Virus record (IMG/VR): IMGVR_UViG_3300045970_000147
Coordinates: 1-37,134 of that record
Source of the DNA: a virus
Length of the DNA: 37,134 nucleotides
Reading direction: 5' to 3' (one strand)
Under the pieces are notes generated by a model. The model ran no database searches. It saw nothing but the letters and a program-made list of their open reading frames with translations, and was not told the DNA's origin. Shown here piece by piece: positions 1 to 5,651 of this stretch. Both the position numbers and the translations under genes were made by a program. Position 1 is the stretch's first letter. Each line of letters begins with the position of its first letter.

Positions 1-128
1 TCGCCTGTGCCTCGCCCAGGGCATCGCCTGTGCCTCGCCCAGGGCATCGCCTGTGCCTCGCCCAGGGCATCGCCTGTGCCTCGCCCAGGGCATCGCCTGT
101 GCCTCGCCCAGGGCATCGCCTGTGCCTA
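1..128. repeat. 23-bp GC-rich tandem repeat, five copies plus a partial
   Basis: Five exact copies of a 23-bp unit start at 1, 24, 47, 70 and 93, followed by a 13-base partial copy that ends at 128. Each unit contains the small interrupted palindrome GCCC-A-GGGC. The unit length is not a multiple of three, so any open frame through it changes frame at each copy and is not a believable protein. The array is much richer in G+C than the genes that follow. The window begins exactly inside the array, so more copies may lie upstream. No gene is seen in 1-417. Confidence 0.95.
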
Positions 129-205
129 GTGGGGGTGCACCCTGAAAGAGGAAACCGACCTGTGCAGCCTTACCCTTCTCCACGCCCCCGAAAATGTCAC
201 CGAAA

Positions 206-227
206 ACCTACATAGAGTTCTGTAGGT
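206..227. other. Short inverted repeat between the two repeat arrays
   Basis: ACCTACA (206-212) and TGTAGGT (221-227) form 7-bp arms around an 8-base spacer. It lies between the 23-bp and 11-bp arrays. It could be a protein-binding dyad in a control or origin region, but there is no direct evidence of function. Confidence 0.45.
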
Positions 228-231
228 AGCG

Positions 232-291
232 GCACCGAATCCGCACCGAATCCGCACCGAATCCGCACCGAATCCGCACCGAATCCGCACC
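232..291. repeat. 11-bp direct repeats (iteron-like), five copies plus a partial
   Basis: The unit GCACCGAATCC is repeated exactly at 232, 243, 254, 265 and 276, followed by a partial GCACC (287-291). An 11-bp period is about one helical turn, so every copy presents the same face of DNA. This is the usual geometry for an array of protein-binding sites such as replication iterons or a regulator array. A related degenerate stretch (CACCGAAAACC) occurs near 198-208. The array ends about 70 bp upstream of the promoter at 361. No replication initiator gene is visible in the window. Confidence 0.9.
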
Positions 292-308
292 TAAATAATT
301 ACATAAGC

Positions 309-350
309 TACCACCCATACCGCCAACATCCCTACCCCCACATCCCCACC
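309..350 (-). other. C-rich tract, possible G-quadruplex on the minus strand
   Basis: The plus strand is almost free of G from about 301 to 352 and contains C runs at 314-316, 330-332, 335-339 and 344-347. The minus strand therefore carries four G runs of three or more, although one loop is about 13 bases. It sits directly between the 11-bp repeats and the first promoter. Quadruplex formation is possible, not shown. Confidence 0.35.
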
Positions 351-360
351 AAAATATAGC

Positions 361-389
361 TTGACAAAATCCGCTTTCTATGGTATAAT
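361..389 (+). promoter_or_regulatory. Consensus sigma70 promoter for the regulator/peptidase operon
   Basis: TTGACA at 361-366 and TATAAT at 384-389 are both perfect boxes with a 17-bp spacer ending in TGG. The expected start of transcription is near 396. That leaves a short leader that contains the ribosome binding site AAAGGAGGA (402-410) and the ATG at 418. Confidence 0.88.
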
Positions 390-417
390 GTTTGAACAAT
401 TAAAGGAGGAGCTACCT

Positions 418-1086
418 ATGTCAGAAAAGTTCACCAGCAAGGACGCAGCCCTGGCCTACCTGCAACAAGATCCGTTACCCTGCCTGCTGTGTGGGCAGCT
501 TTGCCAGTCGCTAGGGATGCACCTTCAGCGTTCGCACAAGAGTACATCCCGAGAATACAAGATCACCTTCAACATTCCGCTCAGCCTGTCGCTGACGGCA
601 CACAGTACGAGAGTTAAGAATGTAGAAGCTGGAAAGGTAAAAGTACAGGAGGGTAAGTTGCTCTCAACAAAAGACCCTGCAACGTACCAAAAGGTTCGCA
701 GCAAGGTTGACCGAACGAAGAAACGAACGTATCCCTTCATGGGACCGAACAAGTGGAAGGAAGAACACTTCGACCAACTGTTCCGCATCATGAAGGACCA
801 GCAAGTGACCATCAGTAAAGCTCTTGTGTTATTAGAAGGACCGGATTATTCTACATTTCATAAACACATCACCAAGAACCCAGCACTCAAGCAGAAGTTT
901 CTGGATGTGGTTCATTCGTTGCCTATCCACCTCCAGGCAAAGATGCACGCTACATCCGAAGATAATAAACAGATGGTGCTGAAGATAAAAGAAACTGGAC
1001 TATCCAACGTGAAGATAGCAGCCCTGCTTGGAGTTAACGCCGCAACCATTGACCGGATTATTAAATCCGCTAAGGAGACACCATGA
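418..1086 (+). CDS. Ros/MucR-type zinc-finger transcriptional regulator with C-terminal HTH
   Basis: This is a predicted DNA-binding regulator of 222 residues. Residues 22-40 form a prokaryotic C2H2 finger: Cys22-x2-Cys25, nine residues, then His35-x4-His40. The nine-residue spacing is the hallmark of the Ros/MucR family. It is followed by a family-like stretch (EYKITFNIPLS). The C-terminus (TGLSNVKIAALLGVNAATIDRII) looks like a second helix-turn-helix, which ordinary MucR proteins lack. The ATG at 418 is chosen over upstream starts because AAAGGAGGA lies 7 bases before it and the promoter ends at 389. The stop overlaps the next start by ATGA, so it is coupled to the peptidase gene. No other repressor-like gene is visible, so this is a candidate lysogeny or early regulator, by inference. 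Confidence 0.72.
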   Translation: MSEKFTSKDAALAYLQQDPLPCLLCGQLCQSLGMHLQRSHKSTSREYKITFNIPLSLSLTAHSTRVKNVEAGKVKVQEGKLLSTKDPATYQKVRSKVDRTKKRTYPFMGPNKWKEEHFDQLFRIMKDQQVTISKALVLLEGPDYSTFHKHITKNPALKQKFLDVVHSLPIHLQAKMHATSEDNKQMVLKIKETGLSNVKIAALLGVNAATIDRIIKSAKETP

Positions 1087-1433
1087 CCTTTAACAAAATA
1101 GAGTATAAGAAGTTCCTCAAGTACCTGCGGCGTGCCTATCCACTGCCAGACTGCCCACCCATTGCCCTTAAGTTCCACGAAGGGCTTATAGATGGGTTCG
1201 CTAACGGTAAAGTAGAGATGAGCCCCAAGAAGATAACCATGACCATCAATACTGCCAGGGATCATCGACTTCCGGCGCAGGTTATAGGGCACGAGTATCG
1301 GCACCTCATCCAGGTCGGACTTATGAACTGGCCAAGTGGTAGTGCTGACCACGATAAACGGGAATCTGATGCTAACCGTTTTGGAAACAACGTGCTTTGG
1401 GAGTACACGGAAGCCTGCACAGCAACCGCATAG
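1083..1433 (+). CDS. Small HExxH zinc metallopeptidase-like protein
   Basis: This 116-residue protein contains H70-E-Y-R-H74 (the HExxH zinc motif) and, about 20 residues on, E94-S-D-A-N. That resembles the third-ligand motif ExxAN of ImmA/IrrE-type (M78-like) peptidases. It is shorter than ImmA, and the usual LLMP segment is not evident, so the family is only a fit. It starts inside the stop of the zinc-finger regulator (ATGA overlap) and is surely co-translated with it. In ICEBs1 and phi105, ImmA cleaves the repressor encoded beside it; the same arrangement is suggested here but not shown. It could alternatively act on a host protein. Confidence 0.62.
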   Translation: MTFNKIEYKKFLKYLRRAYPLPDCPPIALKFHEGLIDGFANGKVEMSPKKITMTINTARDHRLPAQVIGHEYRHLIQVGLMNWPSGSADHDKRESDANRFGNNVLWEYTEACTATA

Positions 1434-1471
1434 GGATTTTTCAAAACATACATAGGTATAGGAGCTACGCC

Positions 1472-1765
1472 ATGAAAGAATTAAGAATGTGCTACTACGC
1501 ACCAATCCCCGACAAAGATGGTATTATCAGGCCAGTCATGGTCACCGAAGACTCAACCGAATTTGAACCGGTTGGTTGGGAGTGGGAGGTTACCCTCAAG
1601 GAAGCCCAGGCTACCGTAAGGGAATACAATGCGAAGCTTGGGCTTACCCCAATGGATGTCGATGACATTTTGTTTTCAGCAGTGTATCCTATCGCAGGGA
1701 ATAGATGTTCGGCTTGCGGAGAGTATCGGGAGGGGCATTATGAGCGGACCAGTCTGGTCGAATAA
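1472..1765 (+). CDS. Hypothetical protein with a C-terminal CxxC
   Basis: This is a 97-residue protein of unknown function. The ATG at 1472 is preceded by GGAG at 1461-1464; an upstream in-frame start at 1397 lacks support and would overlap the peptidase. The sequence is acidic with several aromatic residues. It ends in a short segment holding a Cys-x2-Cys pair (RCSACGEY), which could bind a metal with partners elsewhere. It is probably in the same operon as the regulator and peptidase. It overlaps the next gene by about 26 bases. Confidence 0.6.
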   Translation: MKELRMCYYAPIPDKDGIIRPVMVTEDSTEFEPVGWEWEVTLKEAQATVREYNAKLGLTPMDVDDILFSAVYPIAGNRCSACGEYREGHYERTSLVE

Positions 1766-2006
1766 ATACGGTAGGTGGTTCAAGGATCGGTCAGCCTTAG
1801 GGAAGTACTCCTTCAGGGATAGGTATACCAAACCTATCCTGTCTTGGGGAGGACTCAGGGATTCGATGAACTGCGACCAGTGGAACAAGGACCACCAACT
1901 TGGGAAGTATCAGCCACAGGTGATACCGGGAATACCTAACCTGCTTACGTATTTCGTGACAGGGGCGGTGTTCATGGCACTCGTGACTTTTTGCGCGATT
2001 CATTAA
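1740..2006 (+). CDS. Hypothetical protein with a C-terminal membrane segment
   Basis: This 88-residue protein is polar and rich in Trp, Tyr and basic residues over the first 65 positions. It ends in one hydrophobic helix (LLTYFVTGAVFMALVTFCAI), which suggests a tail-anchored inner-membrane protein. The ATG at 1740 follows GGGAGGGG. It overlaps the end of the preceding gene in another frame, which is common in compact phage operons. No family was recognised. It is the last gene before the promoter at 2026. Confidence 0.55.
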   Translation: MSGPVWSNKYGRWFKDRSALGKYSFRDRYTKPILSWGGLRDSMNCDQWNKDHQLGKYQPQVIPGIPNLLTYFVTGAVFMALVTFCAIH

Positions 2007-2025
2007 CTTTATTTTCACTTACCCC

Positions 2026-2054
2026 TTGACATATTCACATTTGTATGGTATACT
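2026..2054 (+). promoter_or_regulatory. Consensus sigma70 promoter for the small-gene cluster
   Basis: TTGACA (2026-2031), a 17-bp spacer ending in TATGG, then TATACT (2049-2054). It resembles the promoters at 361 and 7701, including the GG just before the -10 box. Transcription should begin near 2061, only about 13 bases before the palindrome at 2074. Confidence 0.85.
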
Positions 2055-2073
2055 TGTAGTAGATAATTAAGCA

Positions 2074-2089
2074 GTGCGACATGTCGCAC
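2074..2089. promoter_or_regulatory. 16-bp perfect palindrome, copy 1 of 3
   Basis: GTGCGACATGTCGCAC reads the same on both strands. It occurs exactly three times, here, at 18427 and at 33824, and always outside genes. This copy lies just downstream of the expected transcription start and touches the ribosome binding site AAGGAG (2091-2096). A bound repressor could block transcription, or the RNA hairpin could affect translation of the gene at 2102. Confidence 0.8.
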
Positions 2090-2101
2090 CAAGGAGTTTT
2101 C

Positions 2102-2194
2102 ATGGCAGCAGCATCAGGATTGGTTTTCATACTGGTCGGAATATTGTTTTGTGTGGCTGCGGTCAGAGGGTGGGTGCATTGGATCAACAAATAA
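2102..2194 (+). CDS. Very small membrane peptide
   Basis: This 30-residue open frame begins at an ATG with AAGGAG six bases upstream, directly after a strong promoter and the palindrome. It is almost entirely one hydrophobic helix (SGLVFILVGILFCVAAV) followed by a short RGWVHWINK tail, so it is predicted to sit in the inner membrane. Function is unknown. Placement directly after the promoter with a good ribosome binding site makes translation likely despite its size. Confidence 0.6.
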   Translation: MAAASGLVFILVGILFCVAAVRGWVHWINK

Positions 2195-2211
2195 TTCGCT
2201 TAGGAGCATTG

Positions 2212-2313
2212 ATGCCTATATGGTTGGATTGGACAATTCTGGCCGGTCTCGTGGCTGCTTACATGGTAGCTACGCATTTCGAGCACCGGAGCTTTAAAAA
2301 TGACGGACTTTAA
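2212..2313 (+). CDS. Very small membrane peptide
   Basis: This is a 33-residue frame with TAGGAG at 2201-2206 before the ATG. One membrane helix (ILAGLVAAYMVATHF) is preceded by a Trp-rich start (MPIWLDW) and followed by a charged tail. It is the second of two tiny membrane genes in tandem and its end overlaps the next gene by 14 bases. In-frame extension upstream to 2074 would translate through the palindrome and is not favoured. Function unknown. Confidence 0.52.
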   Translation: MPIWLDWTILAGLVAAYMVATHFEHRSFKNDGL

Positions 2314-2500
2314 CTTTCAGGTAGACCACTGTGTCTATGATACATCTCACTGCTACCACATCTGCCACGGCTGCAAGTGGGGCACTATTTACTGCCCTAT
2401 CTGCGATATGTGGGTAGATGTGTACGAGAAGCCTGACGGACAGCTTATCTGTGGTGAGTGTGGAGAGAAACTAGAAGCTAACGCAGAAGGAGATAACTAG
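2300..2500 (+). CDS. Small zinc-ribbon-like protein
   Basis: This 66-residue protein has eight cysteines, including HGCKWGTIYCPIC and ICGECGEK. The CPIC and CGEC pairs could form one zinc ribbon, with an extra Cys/His-rich N-terminus. It has no other recognisable domain. The ATG at 2300 overlaps the end of the preceding gene, with GGAG at about 2286-2289 as the likely ribosome binding site. It is one of several small Cys-rich products in this cluster. Confidence 0.62.
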   Translation: MTDFNFQVDHCVYDTSHCYHICHGCKWGTIYCPICDMWVDVYEKPDGQLICGECGEKLEANAEGDN

Positions 2501-2501
2501 C

Positions 2502-2669
2502 ATGGCAGAGACAGCAGTAGATGTTCCAACTAACAAGAAGACGATAATCTTGGTGATAGTAGGCGTAGTCTGTGCCCTATCCGCACTAGCTGCACTTGTT
2601 CCGGCAAGTAGAGAGTATGTAGTTACTATCGTAACGTCGCTGTTATCGGTAGTCACACGGTTGTTTTAA
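2502..2669 (+). CDS. Small membrane protein, 55 residues
   Basis: The ATG at 2502 follows the strong site GAAGGAGA (2485-2492). The product has a charged N-terminus (AETAVDVPTNKK) and one long hydrophobic stretch (TIILVIVGVVCALSALAAL). A second moderately hydrophobic segment (VVTIVTSLLSVVT) follows, so one or two membrane passes are likely. Such proteins in early phage clusters are often host-takeover or superinfection-exclusion factors, but nothing here identifies the job. Confidence 0.6.
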   Translation: MAETAVDVPTNKKTIILVIVGVVCALSALAALVPASREYVVTIVTSLLSVVTRLF

Positions 2670-2678
2670 GGGGACCAG

Positions 2679-2921
2679 ATGGCAAGGATGCAAGAGATAC
2701 ACTGCGCTACGTGCGGTGAGACTAAGAACGAGATGAGGAACTTTCACGATTACTTCGATGACATTTGTATGAACTGCTACGAGAAGAAGGCTAAAGCAGC
2801 TAAGAATGATTGGCTGCTTAGAATCAGTTCGTATCCTATCGAGGAGAGGATTGCTGCTATTGAGTCCTACATCTACGACAACAACATGAATACCAAATTT
2901 CTACTAGGAGTGACGAGATAA
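2679..2921 (+). CDS. Small Cys-rich (zinc-finger-like) protein
   Basis: This 80-residue product has CATCGE near the N-terminus and CMNC about 25 residues later, four cysteines in a treble-clef or ribbon-like spacing. A lysine-rich helix and an acidic C-terminal half follow. Start by the ATG at 2679 with AAGGGGACC upstream. A nucleic-acid or protein-binding role is plausible. No specific family was recognised. Confidence 0.6.
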   Translation: MARMQEIHCATCGETKNEMRNFHDYFDDICMNCYEKKAKAAKNDWLLRISSYPIEERIAAIESYIYDNNMNTKFLLGVTR

Positions 2922-2923
2922 CT

Positions 2924-3112
2924 ATGTGCTATACCGGAGAGTGTCCGTACGAGACGAAGCCAGAATGTGAGTGTGGGGTGTTTGTTAAGGGAATAGTCAA
3001 GGGGTTTCCTAAAGATGCCTTTTGTGAGCAGCCAGGGTTCCTGGATCTGCCTATAGTCGGGGTGGCTAAGGGCGATACTAGCATGGATGGAGGTGTGTAT
3101 GTCGGGCGGTAG
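2924..3112 (+). CDS. Small Cys-rich hypothetical protein
   Basis: This 62-residue product has five cysteines in the first 35 residues (MCYTGECPYETKPECECG). The start follows the previous stop after two bases, with AGGAG about 13 bases upstream, longer than ideal. Its last 14 bases overlap the next gene. No family was recognised. Confidence 0.5.
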   Translation: MCYTGECPYETKPECECGVFVKGIVKGFPKDAFCEQPGFLDLPIVGVAKGDTSMDGGVYVGR

Positions 3113-3668
3113 TAAGACTGACTTGAAGGAGTTTGATAAGAAGACGGGTGAGGCATTACTAAAGACTGCTGGCATGTTCTTTGAGTTTGAGCCAAAGGTA
3201 GCTTTAGGGTTTTGGGACGAGATGGTTCCAGGGTGGGGCCTAGAAAGACGCTGGCAGAATGAAGAGGCTAAAGTTGAGCCTACTCCTGCTCCAGCTCCAG
3301 TCAAGGAAAAGGCTCCTAAAGAGACAGCAGACCCGTTAGGTCCTAAGAACTCAGAGTACCTCAGGAAAGCTTGCCTGGATCGTTACAACATGGCTGACGG
3401 AGGATTTGTACATCCCGTAGATAATCAGTACTGGAACATCCATGAAGGTCGCGGTGCGCGACCTGTTATGCCTCAGCAGAATCCGTTTGTACGGGCGAAG
3501 ACGCACCAGAATGCGGCAGGACAGACCTTCTGCTCCAGTTGTGAGCGTATCCTGAGTCAGCCACACAGCGATAAGGAGTGCATCTTCAACCTCAGGAATG
3601 ATGTTGCGGATTTGAAAAAGAAAGCTCAATACCTCAAACAGCAGCTACGAAGCTTGACGGAAGAGTAA
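3099..3668 (+). CDS. Hypothetical protein with C-terminal Cys motif and coiled coil
   Basis: This is a 189-residue protein. The ATG at 3099 follows GGAGG at 3089-3093; an in-frame ATG at 3087 would overlap that site. The N-terminal 60 residues are mixed, then comes a Pro/Ala/Lys linker (EPTPAPAPVKEKAPKE) and a middle domain rich in aromatic residues. The C-terminus holds FCSSC...C and a lysine/leucine-rich coiled coil (LRNDVADLKKKAQYLKQQL). The layout suggests a modular binding protein. It closes the small-gene cluster and is followed by a strong terminator. Confidence 0.62.
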   Translation: MSGGSKTDLKEFDKKTGEALLKTAGMFFEFEPKVALGFWDEMVPGWGLERRWQNEEAKVEPTPAPAPVKEKAPKETADPLGPKNSEYLRKACLDRYNMADGGFVHPVDNQYWNIHEGRGARPVMPQQNPFVRAKTHQNAAGQTFCSSCERILSQPHSDKECIFNLRNDVADLKKKAQYLKQQLRSLTEE

Positions 3669-3674
3669 AATAGC

Positions 3675-3709
3675 AAAGCCCCCATGAGATTTTCTCATGG
3701 GGGCTTTTT
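3675..3709 (+). terminator. Strong intrinsic terminator
   Basis: A perfect 15-bp stem (3675-3689 with 3693-3707) around a TTT loop, whose 3' arm ends in TTTTT. It ends the rightward cluster that starts at 2026. On the minus strand a weaker T-rich tail follows the same stem, so it may also stop leftward transcripts after 3708. Confidence 0.93.
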
Positions 3710-3929
3710 ACGGCGCAAGCATCAATAGATTTCGGATGGCATCTATCAGCCAACCTAACCTGTCGAGCACCTTAACGCGCAACAGGATGCACTTCTTCGT
3801 CAAAACCTCTTTAATTTTATTGGGCAAGTTTAACATAACAATCTCAACTCTGCATGGTATACCAGCTACAGTTAAGGTATATACCCGCGTACTAATCGGT
3901 GCAATGTATACATAATTAGAATCTGTCAT
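3708..3929 (-). CDS. Hypothetical protein
   Basis: A 73-residue product with an N-terminal beta-like part (YVYIAPISTRVYTLTVAGIP) and a basic helical C-terminus. Its ATG overlaps the stop of the upstream leftward gene (ATGA), which indicates translational coupling and decides this strand over the overlapping rightward frame at 3697-3915. Its end abuts the terminator at 3675-3709. Function unknown. Confidence 0.5.
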   Translation of the reverse strand: MTDSNYVYIAPISTRVYTLTVAGIPCRVEIVMLNLPNKIKEVLTKKCILLRVKVLDRLGWLIDAIRNLLMLAP

Positions 3930-4135
3930 GCGGCCACGACAACATCATGTTTCGCAAATGCTTTACATGAGGAAACAATCATCGCTAATGCTGGGATGAG
4001 CTGGGCTACCACAATCAGGGCGCAAAAGCCAAGGAAGGTCCAGACAACGATACCGCTATTGTCTACGAAGTGTGGTGCTGCAAATGCGGGTGTGGCGGAA
4101 AGTACGAGGGCAGTGGCTGTCTTAATTGTTCGCAT
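3926..4135 (-). CDS. Small secreted or membrane protein with signal peptide
   Basis: This 70-residue product starts at the ATG at 4135 with AGGAG just upstream; a longer in-frame start at 4201 lacks such a site. Residues 1-20 look like a signal peptide (MRTIKTATALVLSATPAFA, cleavage after AFA). A membrane helix follows (VVWTFLGFCALIVVAQLIPALAMIV) and then a short tail. It is first in a two-gene leftward operon with the gene at 3708. An exact 16-mer shared with 6502-6517 lies about 35 bases upstream and may be an operator. No family was recognised. Confidence 0.6.
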   Translation of the reverse strand: MRTIKTATALVLSATPAFAAPHFVDNSGIVVWTFLGFCALIVVAQLIPALAMIVSSCKAFAKHDVVVAA

Positions 4136-4169
4136 TGTAAACTCCTGGTGTACATCTTGGATTTTATCT

Positions 4170-4185
4170 ATATGCAGTAGTGTAT
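4170..4185. repeat. Exact 16-bp repeat, copy A (upstream of the 4135 gene)
   Basis: ATATGCAGTAGTGTAT here is the exact reverse complement of 6502-6517. Both copies lie in short intergenic gaps just upstream of leftward genes, one on each side of integrase and attP. They are too far from the att core to be integrase arm sites, so an operator is more likely. Confidence 0.6.
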
Positions 4186-4272
4186 GCACATACAATGCCA
4201 ACTTTGCAGACAGTCTTAAGTAGCTATTATCCGATAGGTATAGGGAGTTATACAGGGTTATAGGAAGTGCGG

Positions 4273-4313
4273 AACCACCAAATAGTACAGGATACCTATA
4301 CTATTTGGTGGTT
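4273..4313 (-). terminator. 15-bp perfect hairpin after the integrase gene
   Basis: AACCACCAAATAGTA (4273-4287) pairs perfectly with 4299-4313 around an 11-base loop. It starts about 15 bases past the integrase stop codon and separates integrase from the leftward genes at 3708-4135. Neither strand has a long T run, so it may be a weak terminator, an RNA-stabilising end, or a protein site. Twelve bases of the loop-side arm (CTATACTATTTG) recur at 4328-4339, at the integrase stop codon. Confidence 0.55.
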
Positions 4314-4327
4314 TATGTATTAGAAGG

Positions 4328-5389
4328 CTATACTATTTGTAGCGGAGATGGCGCTGCCAATGCCACTCCAAGACCCTCCACAGCCTCGTACGCGTGTTCA
4401 GGGGACAGGTGAGAGTACCGCATGGTCATCTTGATGTTGGCATGACCCAGCAAGTTACTGACCGTAGCCAGCGGTGTCCCACGCATGACCATGTGACTTG
4501 CGTAGGTGTGCCTGAGATCGTGGAAGTGGAAGTCCTCGATCTCCACCTTAGCCACTGCTGCCGTCCACCGCTTCTGGATGGAGTAGTATGGCTTACCTGT
4601 ACGCGGGTTCGGGAACACGTAAGGTGTTGTGGCCTGCTCCAGCCACTCTTCCATCACATTGAACAGACTGGAGCAGATTGGCAGTTGCCGCATCTTACCA
4701 CTCTTGGTCTCGCCGGACCTAAGAAGGATGAACTTGTGCTTCAGGTCGATGTTCTTCTTCCACTCCAACTTGAAGATCTCGGTCTTCCTCATTCCGGTGG
4801 TGAGGGCAGTAAGGACGATGTTCCTAACGTCCCCCTCACAGGCCAACAGGAGCGCCCTACACTCATCGTATGACAGGTAGCGTAATCTCTCTCCACTGTC
4901 CGTCAGCGCCTTTACTGCTCTCACCTTTTCAAGTACATCTTTGCTGCACATCCCCCACTCTTTAGCCTTGGTGAACATCGACTTCAAGGTCGTCATCTTT
5001 CGGTTGATGGTGGAGTTCTCAAGGCCATCTTCCATAAGTTCTGTCTGCCACCTCTCTAATAGGCGGGAGTTGAAGGATGCCAAAGGAACCCTTCCGAACT
5101 TCTCTTGGAAATAGCGAACGGTATACTTGTAGGTTCGCTCAGCGCCCTTTTGCCGCGTCAACATCCAAGGGACGTACTCCTCAGCCAGATCATTAAAGGT
5201 AATAGTAGACTCCTTAACCGGCTTAGGGGGTGCGTCTGGGCGCATCCTACTCTCCCTCTCAGCCACTGCATCTCTGATGGTGGTCTTCCCACTCGACTCC
5301 CTTACCCGATCCCCTCCTGGTGCTGTGTAGCTGATCCAGTACGCCGAACTCCTCTCCCGCTTGAATACTCCCGGTGGTAATTTTGCCAT
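4328..5389 (-). CDS. int: Tyrosine site-specific integrase
   Basis: This 353-residue phage integrase recombines attP with a bacterial tRNA-Gly gene. The N-terminal part contains an arm-binding-like region, followed by a SAM-like core-binding domain at about residues 65-155 (TFNDLAEEYVPWML onwards). The catalytic domain shows Arg201 (TTGMRKTE), His290-x2-Arg293 (HDLRH), His316 (LLGHANIKMT) and the nucleophile Tyr325 (MRYSHLS), so all main active-site residues are present. The ATG at 5389 has AAAAGGAGAG upstream. The promoter is at 5414-5442 and overlaps an inverted repeat. It lies about 200 bp from the attP core, the normal position for this family. Confidence 0.96.
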   Translation of the reverse strand: MAKLPPGVFKRERSSAYWISYTAPGGDRVRESSGKTTIRDAVAERESRMRPDAPPKPVKESTITFNDLAEEYVPWMLTRQKGAERTYKYTVRYFQEKFGRVPLASFNSRLLERWQTELMEDGLENSTINRKMTTLKSMFTKAKEWGMCSKDVLEKVRAVKALTDSGERLRYLSYDECRALLLACEGDVRNIVLTALTTGMRKTEIFKLEWKKNIDLKHKFILLRSGETKSGKMRQLPICSSLFNVMEEWLEQATTPYVFPNPRTGKPYYSIQKRWTAAVAKVEIEDFHFHDLRHTYASHMVMRGTPLATVSNLLGHANIKMTMRYSHLSPEHAYEAVEGLGVALAAPSPLQIV

Positions 5390-5413
5390 GTCACTCTCCT
5401 TTTGGTATGCGAC

Positions 5414-5442
5414 ACACTACAGCCTAACTATTCACTTGTCAA
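5414..5442 (-). promoter_or_regulatory. Integrase promoter
   Basis: Read on the minus strand, TTGACA (5442-5437) is followed by a 17-bp spacer and TAGTGT (5419-5414). The -10 box is weak (three of six). It faces the integrase start at 5389. The weak -10 box and overlapping inverted repeat fit a regulated promoter. Confidence 0.6.
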
Positions 5443-5449
5443 CAGTTAG
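5424..5449. promoter_or_regulatory. Operator-like inverted repeat over the integrase promoter
   Basis: CTAACTATT (5424-5432) and AACAGTTAG (5441-5449) are inverted with one mismatch and an 8-base centre. The dyad covers the -35 box and spacer of the integrase promoter, where a bound protein would block RNA polymerase. The binding protein is unknown; the excisionase-like or zinc-finger protein are candidates. Confidence 0.5.
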
Positions 5450-5459
5450 TTGGTTGCGT

Positions 5460-5478
5460 AGTGTGACGCGAGTGTGAC
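5460..5478 (+). other. Left-side integrase arm-type sites
   Basis: AGTGTGAC occurs at 5460-5467 and 5471-5478, 11 bp apart and in the same orientation. The same word occurs on the other side of the att core (5702-5750). Direct repeats flanking a core on both sides are the known geometry of arm-binding sites for lambda-type integrases. Confidence 0.68.
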
Positions 5479-5585
5479 CCAAACTGGCCCAGCTCTAGCG
5501 GCAATTTATAACTTTACAGAAGTACATATAGCTGATATACCAGTATAAACCAGTCACAGCGACAGTACAAACTGCCTAGTTTTCC

Positions 5586-5632
5586 CCTTGCCAAGGTTGA
5601 AGTCGCGGGTTCGAATCCCGTTTCCCGCTCCA
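5586..5632 (+). other. attP: attP core: 3' part of a tRNA-Gly(GCC) gene
   Basis: This stretch matches a bacterial tRNA-Gly from the anticodon loop to the CCA end. It has TTGCCAA (anticodon GCC), the 3' anticodon strand GGTTG, a T arm with loop TTCGAAT, the acceptor strand TTCCCGC and CCA at 5630-5632. The 5' half is absent, so it is not a working tRNA but the identity segment that rebuilds the host gene after integration. CCTTGCCAAGG (5586-5596) is a near-perfect dyad and the likely crossover and core-binding region, as in other integrases that use the anticodon loop. Phage genes on both sides indicate intact attP rather than attL or attR. Confidence 0.88.
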
Positions 5633-5651
5633 AAAAAACACTAGAAAAGCC

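Noticed and set aside
30-215. Open frame through the 23-bp repeats
   Set aside because: Unit length 23 changes frame at each copy, there is no ribosome binding site, and the product is a low-complexity artefact of the repeat.
1-291. CRISPR array
   Set aside because: The repeats are directly adjacent with no spacers.
208-399. Minus-strand frame over the 11-bp repeats
   Set aside because: It only translates the repeats and the promoter region, without start signals.
2074-2313. Longer gene starting in the palindrome (residues MRHVAP)
   Set aside because: The same MRHVAP start appears at 33824 only because the palindrome happens to contain GTG. Better starts with ribosome binding sites lie downstream at 2212 and 33887.
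3697-3915. Rightward gene after the terminator
   Set aside because: It begins inside the terminator stem, and the overlapping leftward gene is coupled by ATGA to its neighbour.
4394-4873. Plus-strand frame within integrase
   Set aside because: The integrase on the other strand has all catalytic residues; this frame shows no motif.
5586-5632. Functional tRNA gene
   Set aside because: Only the 3' part from the anticodon loop is present; no D arm or 5' acceptor strand precedes it.
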